From the NCBI RefSeq assembly GCF_030272615.1, contig NC_081407.1:378578400-378642399 (forward strand): DNA of 64,000 bases. Direction: 5' to 3'. Origin of the DNA: Cryptomeria japonica. Taxonomy: Eukaryota; Streptophyta; Pinopsida; Cupressales; Cupressaceae. Shown here one piece after another: positions 47,780-60,499 of the stretch. How positions within the stretch are numbered: the first letter of the stretch is position 1; each line of letters opens with the position of its first letter. Position numbers and translations under genes: made by a program. The notes under the pieces were generated by a model that had not been told where the DNA came from, did no database searches, and worked only from the letters and a program-made list of their open reading frames with translations.

Positions 47780-48279
47780 NNNNNNNNNNNNNNNNNNNNN
47801 NNNNNNNNNNNNNNNNNNNNNNNNNNNNNNNNNNNNNNNNNNNNNNNNNNNNNNNNNNNNNNNNNNNNNNNNNNNNNNNNNNNNNNNNNNNNNNNNNNNN
47901 NNNNNNNNNNNNNNNNNNNNNNNNNNNNNNNNNNNNNNNNNNNNNNNNNNNNNNNNNNNNNNNNNNNNNNNNNNNNNNNNNNNNNNNNNNNNNNNNNNNN
48001 NNNNNNNNNNNNNNNNNNNNNNNNNNNNNNNNNNNNNNNNNNNNNNNNNNNNNNNNNNNNNNNNNNNNNNNNNNNNNNNNNNNNNNNNNNNNNNNNNNNN
48101 NNNNNNNNNNNNNNNNNNNNNNNNNNNNNNNNNNNNNNNNNNNNNNNNNNNNNNNNNNNNNNNNNNNNNNNNNNNNNNNNNNNNNNNNNNNNNNNNNNNN
48201 NNNNNNNNNNNNNNNNNNNNNNNNNNNNNNNNNNNNNNNNNNNNNNNNNNNNNNNNNNNNNNNNNNNNNNNNNNNNNNN
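47780..48279. other. Assembly gap (500 N)
   Basis: Exactly 500 N. Probably hides the left end of the chromovirus 3' LTR and its junction with repeat copy C. Confidence 0.99.
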
Positions 48280-48596
48280 GATCCACAAGCTTTGAAATGG
48301 GTTTTGGTAGATCATCAGAATAGGTCTTAGGCAACCAGAAAAAAAGGAACAATCGGTAACAATAAACTGTCATAGAAACTGGTAGCAATATCTTGCCGGA
48401 AAGTGATCCAAATGAGATGCGGTTTGAAAGCAAGAAATATGATCAAGTCTTCAAGTAGAATCCAACTCCATAGGATCCGGTGAGCCAAAAATGGGACACA
48501 TAGAAAGGAAAACTGAAACTGCAAACAAAAAAAAAAAAAAAAGAGAAAGTGTTTTTGGTTGATGCAAGATTGTTGTGAACTTGGGATGCTCCTGCA
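48280..48596 (-). repeat. Chromovirus 3' LTR, visible part
   Basis: Aligns with 53724-54040 (CACAAGCTTT to GGATGCTCCT). The outer part is lost in the gap. Confidence 0.85.
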
Positions 48597-48631
48597 TTAG
48601 ACATCCGGGTTTAATGAAAAAATTGAGCCTC

Positions 48632-51600
48632 TCACTTTAATGGGGTTAACAGGAAACCAAGACGGTCTACCTCTGCCTGAGAAATACAAGATGAATCTTT
48701 GAATAGTTTGCTCTTCCACTTCACAAGATATTATTTGTACTGACTATTCCGGGTACTTTTCCCAATCCTACTGTCTAAAATTTCTTCAATCTGATCTGTT
48801 TCCTTCTGGGGAAATTGTTTCTCAATGTCTGCAACATTGTCCTCATCAAATTCTGGTTCATGGTACTCATTAAGATTTGTAATGTTGAATATAGGTGAAA
48901 TATTTAGACTATTCGGGAGCCCTACTTCATATGCATTTCCAGAAATGAATTTCCTCAAAATATTATAGGGTCCAAACTTCTTCATCTGCAACTTAATATA
49001 AGTTCCAACCGGAAATCTCTCTTTTCTCAGGTATACCATCACCACATCACCAACTGTAAATTCCTTATCTCTCATCTTCTCATCTGCCTTCTCCTTATAT
49101 TTGCTATTCATGTCTTCCAAATGTTGTTTAACCTGAATATGCAATGCTTTCTTGTGATATGCAAATTCTTCTTCTTCTGAACTCTTCTGGTCTTCACTGC
49201 TAATGTCTCTCAATTCTTCTATTCATCTAGGATGCACTTTGGTAACAATCTCAAAATGTGTTTTTCCGGTACTTCTATTCACTTAATTTTTATAGGAAAA
49301 CTCTGCTTGTGCAAGGATCAAATCCCAACTTCCAGTTTTATCTCCCACTAAACACCTCAACAAGTTTCCCAAACTCTGATTAACTACTTCAGTCTATCCA
49401 TCAGTCTGTGGATGAAAAGTAGAACTGAACTTCAAATCTGTCTTCATCTTCTTCCAAAGTGTTCTCCAAAATAAGCCAACAAACTTAGTATCCCTGTCTG
49501 AAACTATGCTCTTAGGTAATCCATGCAATCTCACCGCTTCTTTGAAAAATAGACCTACTACATGCAATGCATCTTATATTTTCTTACAAGGTATGAAATG
49601 AGCCATCTTTGAAAATCTATCCAATACCACAAATATAGAATCATTCCCTCTTGATGTCTTAGGCAATCCAAGTACAAAATCCATGCTTATATCCTCCCAA
49701 GGTCTTATCGGTACTATCAAAGGTTTATACAATCCCACATTTTGACTACTACCTTTTGCAACTTGACAAACTCTACAACTCTGCACATATCTCTTAACAT
49801 CCTTATGAATCTGGGGCCAAAATTACTATTCACTCACTAATGCAACTGTTTTATCAATGCCGAAATGTCTAGCTAAACCTCCACTATGCTTCTCTTTTAC
49901 CAGGTTCTCTCTCATGGAACTCTTAGGTATGCATAACTGATCTCCCTTGAATAACATCCCATCATGAATGAAATAATCCAACAATTTGCTTCTATCAACC
50001 ATAACCAGTTCTCTAGATGCTTTCCAAGGTTTTGTAAAATCTAGGTCTTCATCATACAAGCTCTTCAAATCTTGAAAACCTAATACTGTCACTCTCATCT
50101 CTGTCAGCAAATTCCTTCTCCTACTCAATTCATCAACAACTTTGTTAGATTTCCTACTTCTATGCTTCAACACAAAGGTGTAACTCTACAAGAATTCTAC
50201 CCATCTCATATGTCTGATTCAACTTACTTTGACTGTTCAAATACTGCAAAGCTTGATGATCTATATACAATAAAAATTCCTTAGGCAACAAGTAATGTCT
50301 CCATTTCTTCAAGGCTTGAACTATGGCATAAAATTCCTGATCATACACTAAATATCTCTTCCAGGCATCATTGAATTTCTCACTGAAATATGTTACTGCT
50401 CTCCCTTCTTGACTCAAAACTGCTCCTATTGCTATTCCACTTGCATCACAATCCACTTGAAATACCTTATCAAAATCCGATAAAGCCAACACAGGCTACT
50501 CAGTCACATTCTGTTTCAACAATTCAAAACTTTTCCGGTGGTCCACTTGAATTCCTTTTGATCTCCTGTCATGGTCTTAGTCATAGGGTTACAAACTGAA
50601 CTAAAATTTCTGATAAACTTCCGGTAAAAACTAGCCAATCCATGAAATGATCTTACCTCTCCAATGCTTTTCGGTGTAGGCCACTCAACAATGGCTTTCA
50701 CTTTCTCAGGTTCCATCTTCAAACCATCCTTAGATATCACAAATCCTAAATAAACTAACTCATCCTTCATGAAAGTGCACTTCTTGATATTGATCAACGA
50801 TTTTTCTTCTCTCAACCTTTGTAAAAATTGTATTAACTGCAAGAAATGCTCCTCTTTTGTTCTACTAAAAATCAGAATGTCATCCAAATACACAATAACA
50901 AACTTACCCAAGAATTTCTTCAATACCTCATTCATCAGCCTTATGAAATTACTCAGTGCATTAGTCAATCCAAAGGGCATCACCAACCATTCATATAGTC
51001 CTTCATTTGTCTTAAATGCTGTCTTCCCCTCATCACCTTCTCTGATCCCAATTTGATGATATCCACTCTTCAAATCTATCTTTGTAAAGTATTTTTCTCC
51101 ACTCAAACAGTCCATTATGTCATCCATCCTAGGCAAAGGAAACTGGTATTTCACTGTGATCTTGTTTATTGCTCTTGAATCAGTACACATCCTCCATTCT
51201 CCATTCTTCTTAGGTGCTAATACTATTGGTACTGCACAAGGGCTCAGACTTTCCCTGATCAAACCTTTCTCCAATAACTCCTGCGCTTGTCTATTCAGTT
51301 CTTCATTTTCTGCCGATGTCAATCGGTGTGCAACTTTGTTGGGAAAAATAGCTCCAAGAACCAAGTCCATGCAATGACTAATACTTCTAATAGGTGCCAA
51401 TCCATTAGGTACGTTATTTGAAATGATGTCCTCATATTCTGTTAGCAAATCTCTTATCTCTGCCAAGTGTTCTCCTTCCGGTTTTGGTCTCTCAGTCTTC
51501 TTAAGAATTAAGGCAAAACACACATTCTCATGTCTCATTCCATCCATCAATTTCCTTCCATCTATTAAACAAATTTTGGTAGTCGTACAGACTTCATTCT

Positions 51601-53017
51601 TCAAAGGTTCCTCCAAAGGTAACAAGGTTTTCTTCATCGCATTGGCCACAATAGTGTATGTATTCTTCCTCCCATCATGTATTTCTTGTCTATCAAACTG
51701 CCAAGGTCTTCCCAACAAAAAATGAAAAATATATAGGCATAATATCACACAAAACTTCATCATGATAATTCCCAATTTTAGTTTTACCAAACACTGTTCA
51801 CTTACTAACAACTTATGTTCATCCTGAATCCATGCTATCTGATAAGGCTTAGGGTGTTTCAATCTCTCCAATTTCAACTTATTCACCATCTCTTCTGAAA
51901 CTAGATTATCTGAACTACCACTATCAATAACAACTTTATAACACTTACTAGATACCTTACATCTGGTCTTGAACAGATTCTTCCTCTGCAAGGGTTCTTC
52001 ATCTCCTCCGGTATGACACAAAGCTCTCCTCATCATCAACAGTTCTCCATCTTCTGATTTATTGTCTAATCCGATGGGGTTTTCTTCCACCACTGCTACT
52101 CTTCTAGTAGCCTCTGTCTTCTTGCATTCAAATGCATAGTGTCCTTATCCTCCACATTTAAAGTAGGTTCCTCTAAATGCCCTCTTGTCTTGTCTTCCAA
52201 AGTTCTGATTCCGGTAACCATCCGGTTCTCTCCTCTGGTAGAAATTTCTATCATCCTTCTAGTATGAATTACCTTACTTGCTCACTTCCTTGTCCTTGTT
52301 ATGATCTGTACTGGTTCCTCTTCCTCCGGTATATCCTCTTCCTCCTTGAAATCTTCCTTCGGTAAACCTTCCACCTCTACCTCTCTGTCTCTGCTCATGT
52401 ATTTTGTTCAATTTCTCTTCACCCTTTAGTGCATATTGGTAAGCCTCTTCAACAGTCTCCAATTTGATCATACTTAGTTCATCTTGTATAGACATCCACA
52501 TTCCATTCAAATATCTTGCAATTTTTTCATTTTCATCATCAACATGTCCGGATCTGATGTTCAACTTGTAAAATGCTTCAGTGTACTCCTTCACACTAGA
52601 TTCCTTCTGTCTCAGATTCTGCAACTTCCAGAACAAATCCACTTGATAACTCGCTTAGACAAACTTTGATTTCAACTTAGCAATCATCCTATCCCACATC
52701 TTAATCTTTTTTTTACCTCTTCTTTGCCTATCAACTTGCAAGTGCTCCCACGAAAGAGATGCATGACCTTTCAACCGGGTACAAGCATATTTCACCTTCC
52801 TCTCTTCTACAGTGTTTTCAAAATCAAAATACTTCTCCATCTCCGAGATCCAATCCATCAATTCATCTGAATCTAACTTCCCATCATATTCCAATGGGGT
52901 AAAATGAGGTTTAGTGTTTTCCCTACTCAAAACCCTTAAAAACCTTTCTTCATCCGGATCAACTACCGATAGGTTCACTTGTTCTACCGAGGCTTTTTCT
53001 CCTCCATCTTCTCTCAC
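48632..53017 (-). pseudogene. Chromovirus gag-pol region (fossil)
   Basis: Minus-strand order: gag with MDWISEMEKYFDF and KLKGHASLSW-like landmarks (about 53000-52300) and an RGRGG-rich linker; a CCHC knuckle (about 52150); protease VIDSGSSDNLVSEEMV (about 51920); RT with FPLPRMDDIMD and YLDDILIF (51200-50850); RNase H (about 50490-50200); integrase with [16 protein letters not shown] (about 49700); an integrase C-terminal VGDVVMVYLRKERFP block (about 49060); and a chromodomain starting IEEILDSRIGKSTRN and continuing YLVKWKSK. The chromodomain targets insertion to marked chromatin in this clade. Several breaks interrupt the frame, so no functional product is expected. Confidence 0.88.
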
Positions 53018-53261
53018 ATCGTCAATATATTAACCTCTTCTCTGGGCTGTCTCCACAACTTCTAATTGGGCTGCTATTCCTTGCAACATCTCCATCACAA
53101 CAGGGTCTACATTCCCACACACTTCACCATTCCTAGTTCCTCTTCACACCATTGATTCATGCTAGTCCTTTGGCAATTGCAGGTCGGATCCGCAATCCAC
53201 CACCCTACAACAAAATTTAGGACACGAAACCTCCAGAACATAATTTTTCTCTAATACCACT

Positions 53262-54040
53262 TGAAGAAGTCACCAGTGAGGATGGACCTCAAGGAGATCA
53301 GTCCAAACCGTTTAGCAAGAGTAAACACAACGAAAACACACAGACATGATGGAGGCAATGCAAAACATATAGTTTTATTGCATGAAATTTGATTACATCC
53401 AACTGGGTTACAACATACCAACACACAGGCCTGGTAGAATAGGTCACACTAGGACCTTGAATCGAAAGATCTATCTTCTAGGCACAGTCTATCTCTGATT
53501 GATTCTAATTGATCTTCAATTGATTGCATTCTAAAGCATGATTACAAATATATATATCGATCCAAAGGATCCAGTCGACCCAAAAGGATCGAAATTTGAA
53601 GAACAAGACCTAACGTGCAAAATGAACAAGCTTGGCCTCCGCAAAGAGATTCCTTCGGAAAATCTAAATGATGAAATGTAGAAGGTCAACCACATGCCAA
53701 GAAACATCGAGATCAATGCTCAAGGCTCCACAAGCTTTAAAATGGGTTCCGGTAGATCACCAGAATATGTCTCGGGCAACCAAAAATAAAGGAACAATCG
53801 GTAACAAGAAACTGTCATGGAAACCGGTAGCAATATCTTGCCAGAAAGTGATCCAAATAAGATGTGGTTTGAAAGAAAGAAAGATGATCAAGTCTTCAAG
53901 TAGAATCCAACTCCACAGGATCCGGTGATCCAAACCGGGACACACAGTTAGGAAAATTGAAACTGCAAATAGAAAACAAAACAGAAAAGAAAATGTTTTT
54001 GGTTGATGCAAGGTTGCTGTGAGCTGGGGATGCTCCTACA
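53262..54040 (-). repeat. Chromovirus 5' LTR
   Basis: 779 bases, plus-strand edges TGAAGAAGTC and GCTCCTACA. The primer site lies two bases inside. The partner LTR is mostly hidden in the gap, so the target duplication cannot be read. Confidence 0.75.
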
Positions 54041-57000
54041 TCAATGGTATTAATCACGTACTATGCAAATAAGCACATGGGTATTTGTTGGGGTTATTTA
54101 GTGGAATATCTTGTGTAGGTTGCACATGAGAGTAAATGAAGCATGGATTGGGATTGTAGGGTTGCATGAAACACATTCTCTTGCTCACATGGAGTGCATG
54201 TAGAGAGCTTGATGCTTGAACCTTGGTATTCATGGATACTTTATAGATGTATTATAATCTTTGTTCATGAGATAGTACATTGAATGTAAATTCTTTTGGA
54301 GGCTAAGTTTTTTCCGAGGTAAATCTTATGCCATATTGATAGTATGTCTATCTATTCTCTTACATGTGGATTTTGAACACTTGTTTATATGTTTTTCTCT
54401 CTCGAGGTTATATGGAAATAGTCATATATAGATACAAACTTCTTTTCAAATTTCACCAAATTTTTTTTTAAAGAGTACCCCAAAAAGTACATTCAACTTT
54501 CTCTACAAATTCTTTTACTATATATTTTTTAAATTATGTAGATAACTAATTCAAATTTTCATGTGAAGTTACTTAAGTCTATTTTTAGCACTTAGAGGTA
54601 TTGTTTGGCCCATCATGATCCTAAACTCACCTATTTAAACTTTGAGTGTACACATCTTGAATTGCTCATTCACGTTCAAATTTAGCTTATTTTATGCAAA
54701 AACATGACCACATTTAACCTCTTTTTTTTTTTTTATCATCATTCACATCCACTTACCCACATTTTATGTTGCGCCTTACATTCCTACATAATAAGGGTAC
54801 TTGGAAATGTAATTCATGATACTTTTATAATATTTCAATCCTAAGTAGGGTTTATATTTTTTATAATCTTATGTGTCATGGCCATATCTTTATTTAGGAT
54901 TTCATGTATTGTATGTCCTATTTTCTACACCTATTTTTTTTGTCTCAAGATTTTGAATCCCTAATTCATTTTAGATTTAGTTATTGAATTTATGAGATCC
55001 TTATTCTATCTAATCATTTTATCTTTTAAGGTTTGAAGGATTCATTTGCATGTCATTGTACCAATCCTCTCAGCTCCCTTTGAAAAGAAGTGCACACTTG
55101 AAATCTTACATGGCTCAATCTATTGAAAATTTTGGTACTTACAATTGTTTTAGCAATTTTTGTTGATTGTTCATTTGTTGAACATGAAAGTGAAGTTTAT
55201 GAGAATGATGGACATGTGGATCAATAATGTTTTGCACAAGAACTTGTTGTGTTAAAGCTAACATTGAAAATGTTACACAATTGGTGGACATGATTCGTTT
55301 TTGTTGATCACAATTTAGTTTTCCATATATTTCTACTTTAGCATGCGTGCACACTTATTTTCACACAAATGCTACAATGTGGTAAGATATGGACTAGTAG
55401 AAACATGCATAAAATAACCCTTTTCCTTTTTATTTTATACTACTCTGGGTTGGGGTTTTGGGTGCATGAATTTAGCACATAATTTGATTATTTTAATGAG
55501 CTCATTGGTTGAATATCTAATCATGTATTATGATGTGCCACATTCTTGTATTCAAAATGCATCTCACTCAAATTCCATTTGTCTCCATGCATCTTAAACG
55601 AGATCATAACTATGATTTTGACCTTAAGAAAAACTCATTGATATTTTTATGCTCCTAACATTTAAATTTTGAATTCTCACATTTCAAGGCTAATAATAGT
55701 GGGATCTAACTAGTACCTATCATCATTGATACCAAAAATTCAAAATTATATATCTATAATTATATATTTAAAGACATCATGTTCAGATATTTATACATCA
55801 CTAACAGATCAAAACATAATGAACTCTAGATCACAAAAAAATTAAAATGTTTCTCTTTTACAATAAATCAATCCTCCATCGTCCTCGAATACCATAACTA
55901 TAATCAATCTCTCATAAATTAATAAATAATTCATTAACACTATGAAATTTCTCCAATACAATCATTCATTAACTTACTCCAATAGCGACCTTATATTAAC
56001 ATCCATTGCCACCTTATTATTAGAAGATAGATCAACCCAGAAACATCTATTTGTCTCCACCACAACCAATAAAAGAATAAATGGTCTCGTTGAGTTCCAT
56101 GATGCAAAAGATTGGTCGCTGATTAAGTTAAATCAGTTCCGAAATGGAGTGCTATAAAAAAATGCTAATTCAAAGTATGAAACTGGCTTAGGAAAGTCTC
56201 GCCATGCAAACCAAACCACGCCATTTTTTTTTGGCATATCATCTTTACTTGATTGGACTTTTGTTGTTTGCCATATAAAATTCCACAAAAATTCTTTGAC
56301 TTCCTTAGCCACCGTATTGGTGAAATAGAGGAAAATTAAAACGCAACTCAGGGAAGTTCGGCCTTACATAAATGAATTACGCCAAACCCAAAACACATGC
56401 CAATATTTTTTTCTGCATTTTTTCTTAGGCGACTGGACTTTTGCTGATGTCGACTTAAAATTCCACACGTTAATTGACTTCCTTCGAATATGGCCGCCCA
56501 TTACGGGTCATAAGTCGTGAGTTACTCACAGAAAAGTAGCTGTAGTAAATTCGGAAAGGGTGAAATTATATTTACTTCAGTTAATTTTTATTATATAACA
56601 TTCTTAAATATTCATTTTGGTCAAATTGTAACAATGTCATTTTCAAAAGGTTAGCATCAATAAAGAAGACACATTAATGATCAAGATCAAATCTATTTAG
56701 TGTAATCTATTTCATAAGTTAATTGTTTCTTTATATCATAGAAAAGCTACACTGTACAATGAAGGATTCTAGAGGACTTATCAAGAAGATCTCAACTATT
56801 GCTTTATGCTTATTAAGGTATATTATAAATTATTCACTATTAAATTCAGTTTTCACATTCTTTCATTTGTACAATCTAATATATTATTTAACTTATATTT
56901 TACTTTGAGCCTAACCATTGCACCTCCTTTTGATGAAAGTGCTAATATATGATTACTTTAAAACACACATAGTATTAACTGATTAAGAAATCTTTATTAA

Positions 57001-57200
57001 ATAAAACTATTCATATATCAGGGGGTGAATGTGAATCTCATCTAATAATACAATCTTTGAATAGATACCTCTCCACACAAAACCCTGTTATCTAATGTTT
57101 TAAAATAAAGAAGACTTCCTCTCACAAATTCTTCCAGTAACACAAATCATATAATACTCTAATACCATACCAAGTGAGAAGCAATACAATAAATAACTAA
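54041..57200. other. AT-rich intergenic DNA
   Basis: No gene is recognised. 56178-56310 and 56340-56485 are diverged copies of one unit (TTGGACTTTTGTTG or TGGACTTTTGCTG, then AAAATTCCACA, then TTGACTTCC). Short open frames (55942-56157 plus, 55139-55354 minus, 56723-56908 plus) match nothing I know. Confidence 0.45.
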
Positions 57201-57203
57201 TAA

Positions 57204-59478
57204 CTACACTAGCAAACCACTATAGCTTGGAATCTGCGGAGGTTGAGGCTCCATCTTTCCTTCTAGCATCTGCACCACTTGCCTCATGCTTGGCCTTACT
57301 TCGTCGTCCTCTTGAATGCATAACAACACTATAACACATGCTCTTCTCACCTCTTCCATGTCTGCCGCCTCTACAACATCCTTCTCCACAACATTAATTG
57401 TCTTCCCCTGCTGAATTTGAGTTACAGCCCATGCGGGAAAGTAAATCAAACTTGAATCTTGCATGTTTAAGTCTATATTTCTTCCCCCCGAAATAATTTC
57501 CAAAAACGTCATACCAAAACTGTAGACATCAACCTTGGTAGAGATGGGAAGACCAAAGATCCACTCTGGAGCCAAATACCCTCTCGTTCCTCTTGTGGTG
57601 GTCAGCACACGGCTAAAATCTCTACCCACAAGCCTTGCCAGCCCGAAATCCGCTAACTTGGGTGACAAATTACTGTCCAGCAGAATGTTTTCGGGCTTGA
57701 CATCGCCGTGAATGATGCAATCTCTGCATTCTTCGTGGAGATAATGTAACCCTCTTGCAGTGCCTAACGCGATCTCCAATCGAGTCTTCCAGTTGGGCAT
57801 GTAATCATGAACCAACAGCCGTCTCGATCCTTGTGCACAAAATCCCCGAAGCCTTACCAAATTCATATAATGTATGTTCCCAAGAGAACTAATTTCCGCT
57901 CGGAATTGCTTCTCATCTTGTCGTGAACACTCCATTCTTTTTACGGCCACAATTGTACCGTCTGGTAGAGATCCTTTGAACACTGAACCGAATCCTCCTC
58001 TCCCCAACTGAGACTTGAAATTCCTGGTTGCAATCTTCAATTCCTTGTAACTAAACATTCTGAGGAAAGAGTCCGAGGAATCTGCGTACCTATCCGTCTG
58101 ACGCCTTCGCCAGATGAAAACTGAAAAGATACCCAAAGCAACGGCGAGAGCACTAACAATACCAAGCACTGTGCCGACAATAGTTGTGCTTTTGCGTTTC
58201 GTTGGAAGTTCAGAAGCACCTACTCGGATGGAAACATTTGAACTGCTTTTCGACGGAGGAGAGTTGCGCATGTTTAGCACATCTCCTGACCGGAGTTGGC
58301 AAGGCCCTGAAGGCGGACTGAAAGTAAATGCAGTGCATGAGCAGTTGTGGAAGCAGAGTTTCTGGCAATCTTTCTTTGTTGGTGCAGACTATGAGGAAGT
58401 GTAATCATTAGGCAACGTCACATTAAGGTCGACGAATCTGTCAGTGCTGCCATTTTTGGCATCGCAGTTTAATGGGCTCTGTCGAACACAGCCACTGGAT
58501 CCCCAGTCTTGGGAATCCCAGGCACCATTGTCTGTGGGCGCGAAGCCTTCCACGCAGCTGCAAAAGTGAAGATTGTTGGAGTTGCAGGTTCCATAAGCAC
58601 CACAGAGACCATATACGGCGCATGCATCTGCGGGCTGAGACCAGAATGTGTTCCATTTACTGCCCCTAATAATAGCATTTATTTGCAGTCCTCCTAAATT
58701 GGTTAGGACGAAACGTGGGAGAACATTGATTTCAGGCAACAATGTAATACTGGTATAAAAACCAGAGTTTCTACTTTCAGCCCTTACATGGACGCCCTTG
58801 TCCAAGTTTGCCATTTCTAGAAGTTTACTGAAAATTTTGCCGTCCCAAGTTCCGGTTTCCCAGTACTGTATAGATTTGTTCCATGTCAACACGAATTGCT
58901 TGGCCCCAGACGGATCCGTGCGGAAGGAGAAAAGGCCAGGAGTGGGATCCATTGGGTTTTTCCAAGAGACTAGCTTTTGCTGTCCACCAAACCTCATCCC
59001 TGGCAACCATGTATTTACAGGATTGTCGAAACTCTGCCAAACAGTTTCATATTTATTGTCATCTTTCAGCATTAAAAAATTACCAGAATCTATTATCACA
59101 GCCCGGGAGGCCTTTTTTGTTGTGTTGACTGACCGGATAGACGCGCCCTCTGCATCAAACAATACCAGATTACCTTCTCGTGACAGCTTCAAAACGCCAG
59201 ACCTGTTTCTGGCGGGAGTCTCCCTGTTAGCCAACCCAGACAATCGTCTTCTCTGGTATTTTGGCATACCAGATTCCGATATACCAGTTGCTTCCATTTG
59301 GGCTGAAGAATCCCAACTCAAATGTGCCATTCTGTGAAATTATTGTCTGAGTTCCAGTAAGCGAGGCACCCAACGAAAGAGTATCTCCAGCGTCGATTGC
59401 AGCACCATAGCTCTTCAGTTGAGAAAACACTGTAAGTGCAAAGAAAAGAGTTTTCCATGATTTTTCCCTCTTTTCCAT
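57204..59478 (-). pseudogene. G-type lectin S-receptor-like Ser/Thr kinase, probably a recent pseudogene
   Basis: Plasma-membrane receptor kinase of the S-domain class, intronless as is usual. From the ATG at 59478: signal peptide (TLFFALTVFSQ), B-lectin domain with FELGFFSPNGSNWYIGIWY and VWQSFDNPVNTWLPGM, S-locus glycoprotein region (WNTFWSQPADACAVYGLCGAYGTC), PAN-like domain with paired Cys (about 58385-58270), membrane helix TVLGIVSALAVALGIFSVFIW (about 58175-58112), kinase (about 58020-57240). The kinase keeps GRGGFGSV, VAVK, HGDVKPEN (HRD-type Asp), ADFGLA and APEW, and ends PSYSGLLV. Three defects: a one-base insertion near 59234 (VWV then ANRET in another frame), an in-frame TAG at 58389-58391 before the PAN domain, and about 15-19 residues missing between DYMPN and WKTR (about 57793), removing the usual NGSLD segment. 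Sequencing error could explain the first two, but not easily all three. Confidence 0.88.
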
Positions 59479-59574
59479 CTCTAAATTGTTAGCGACGGAA
59501 AGAACTTCTAGGCTGAAGTAGAAACGTCACTTTGAATTTGTATTTGTATCACATTCTATGCTTCTTGCTTAGAA

Positions 59575-59584
59575 TTTTTTATAG
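59575..59584 (-). promoter_or_regulatory. Possible TATA box of receptor kinase
   Basis: CTATAAAAAA on the minus strand, about 100 bases upstream of the ATG at 59478, a typical distance for a plant promoter. Confidence 0.4.
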
Positions 59585-60159
59585 TTCAAATTCAACGGTA
59601 GTAATTTATCACTGAGTCAATGTGAAACACGAGGGCGTCTCCAAAGGTGGGGGTCAAATCATAGAGCAGAGTCGGTAAGTAATTGTCTTATGTGGACACT
59701 TTGTCGTCTTCTTCTTATAGACAAACCTTGTCAAATCTCATTAAATAAGATATGGGTTTTGAAGTTACATAAATTCTTTTATAAGGTCACTAATATTATC
59801 ATAATTATTTGGAGGTGGGAGACTCAACATTATAATACGGGCCAACTCATAATATAGAGAAGGTGAAAAGATGAAGTTGTGATCATATTTTGAAAGGACA
59901 TTCTCTACCACTCTAGTCCCGTTTGATTGGATGATGCTCACATAAGCAAACTTTGACACCTATCGTATTAAGTAAAATCCATGTCTTCTTAAATTAATGC
60001 TTAGTGGGCGTACTTGCTGATGTGACATCTATCCTCACTAGTGAGGTGTCGTTTACGGGGCCGACATAATGCAGTGGTCTTATAATGTACAGTATGGGGC
60101 TGATGTATTCTATCAGCTTCACAATTAGAACCTACTAGTAATAGTTCTATTGGAAAGTG

Positions 60160-60345
60160 AGTCAGTGCTTCGTTGGATTCTTGGTAAACATGTTTCATTG
60201 TGAACTCTATGAAATGTGCCATCAAATGCCTAGCTTCATTAAATAGAGTCTCTAACTTCCAACTGTGTAGTTTTTTTTGTTTGAATAACATTTATCACCA
60301 ACGTCAAATCACCTTCAATTTTAAGCTTTGATAAACCACGTTTTA
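60160..60345 (-). mobile_element. LINE RNase H fragment
   Basis: The minus strand shows LKGDLTLVINVI (the RNase H GDS-like strand), then about 50 residues on HVYQESN, the usual HVYRExN motif of RVT_3 domains in plant LINEs. Frames are broken. No RT or tail nearby. Confidence 0.6.
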
Positions 60346-60380
60346 GTTTCAATTAGAGGTTGATTATGGAAAGGTATATC

Positions 60381-60464
60381 CAACCGACTAAAAAGCAACC
60401 CATACAAAGGAGACACTTTTTTTTTTTTTGAAAACTCTTCTTTATGAGTTGCTTTTTAGTTGGC
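60381..60464. repeat. Foldback hairpin
   Basis: Arms 60381-60404 and 60443-60464 are inverted copies sharing ACTAAAAAGCAAC and CATA, separated by about 38 bases with a T run. A small MITE-like or foldback remnant. Confidence 0.65.
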
Positions 60465-60499
60465 TAGATAGCCACGTGTTGATTATCAATGCTTGTATT

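Larger units (their letters stand above)
47820..54040 (-). mobile_element. Ty3/gypsy chromovirus, broken (fossil)
   Basis: Minus-strand element. The right LTR (its 5' LTR) is 53262-54040. The left LTR is seen only as 48280-48596, the rest lying in the N gap, so the start here is an estimate from LTR length. Primer site complement at 53249-53259 (TGGTATTAGAG on minus, initiator tRNA-Met type). Gag-pol ends in a chromodomain, defining the chromovirus clade. The visible LTR overlap differs at about one site in ten, so it is much older than the Tat element. It is broken in several places. Confidence 0.85.

Noticed and set aside
58798-59337. 179-codon plus frame opposite the receptor kinase
   Set aside because: Antisense shadow of the lectin domain. 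No family resemblance.
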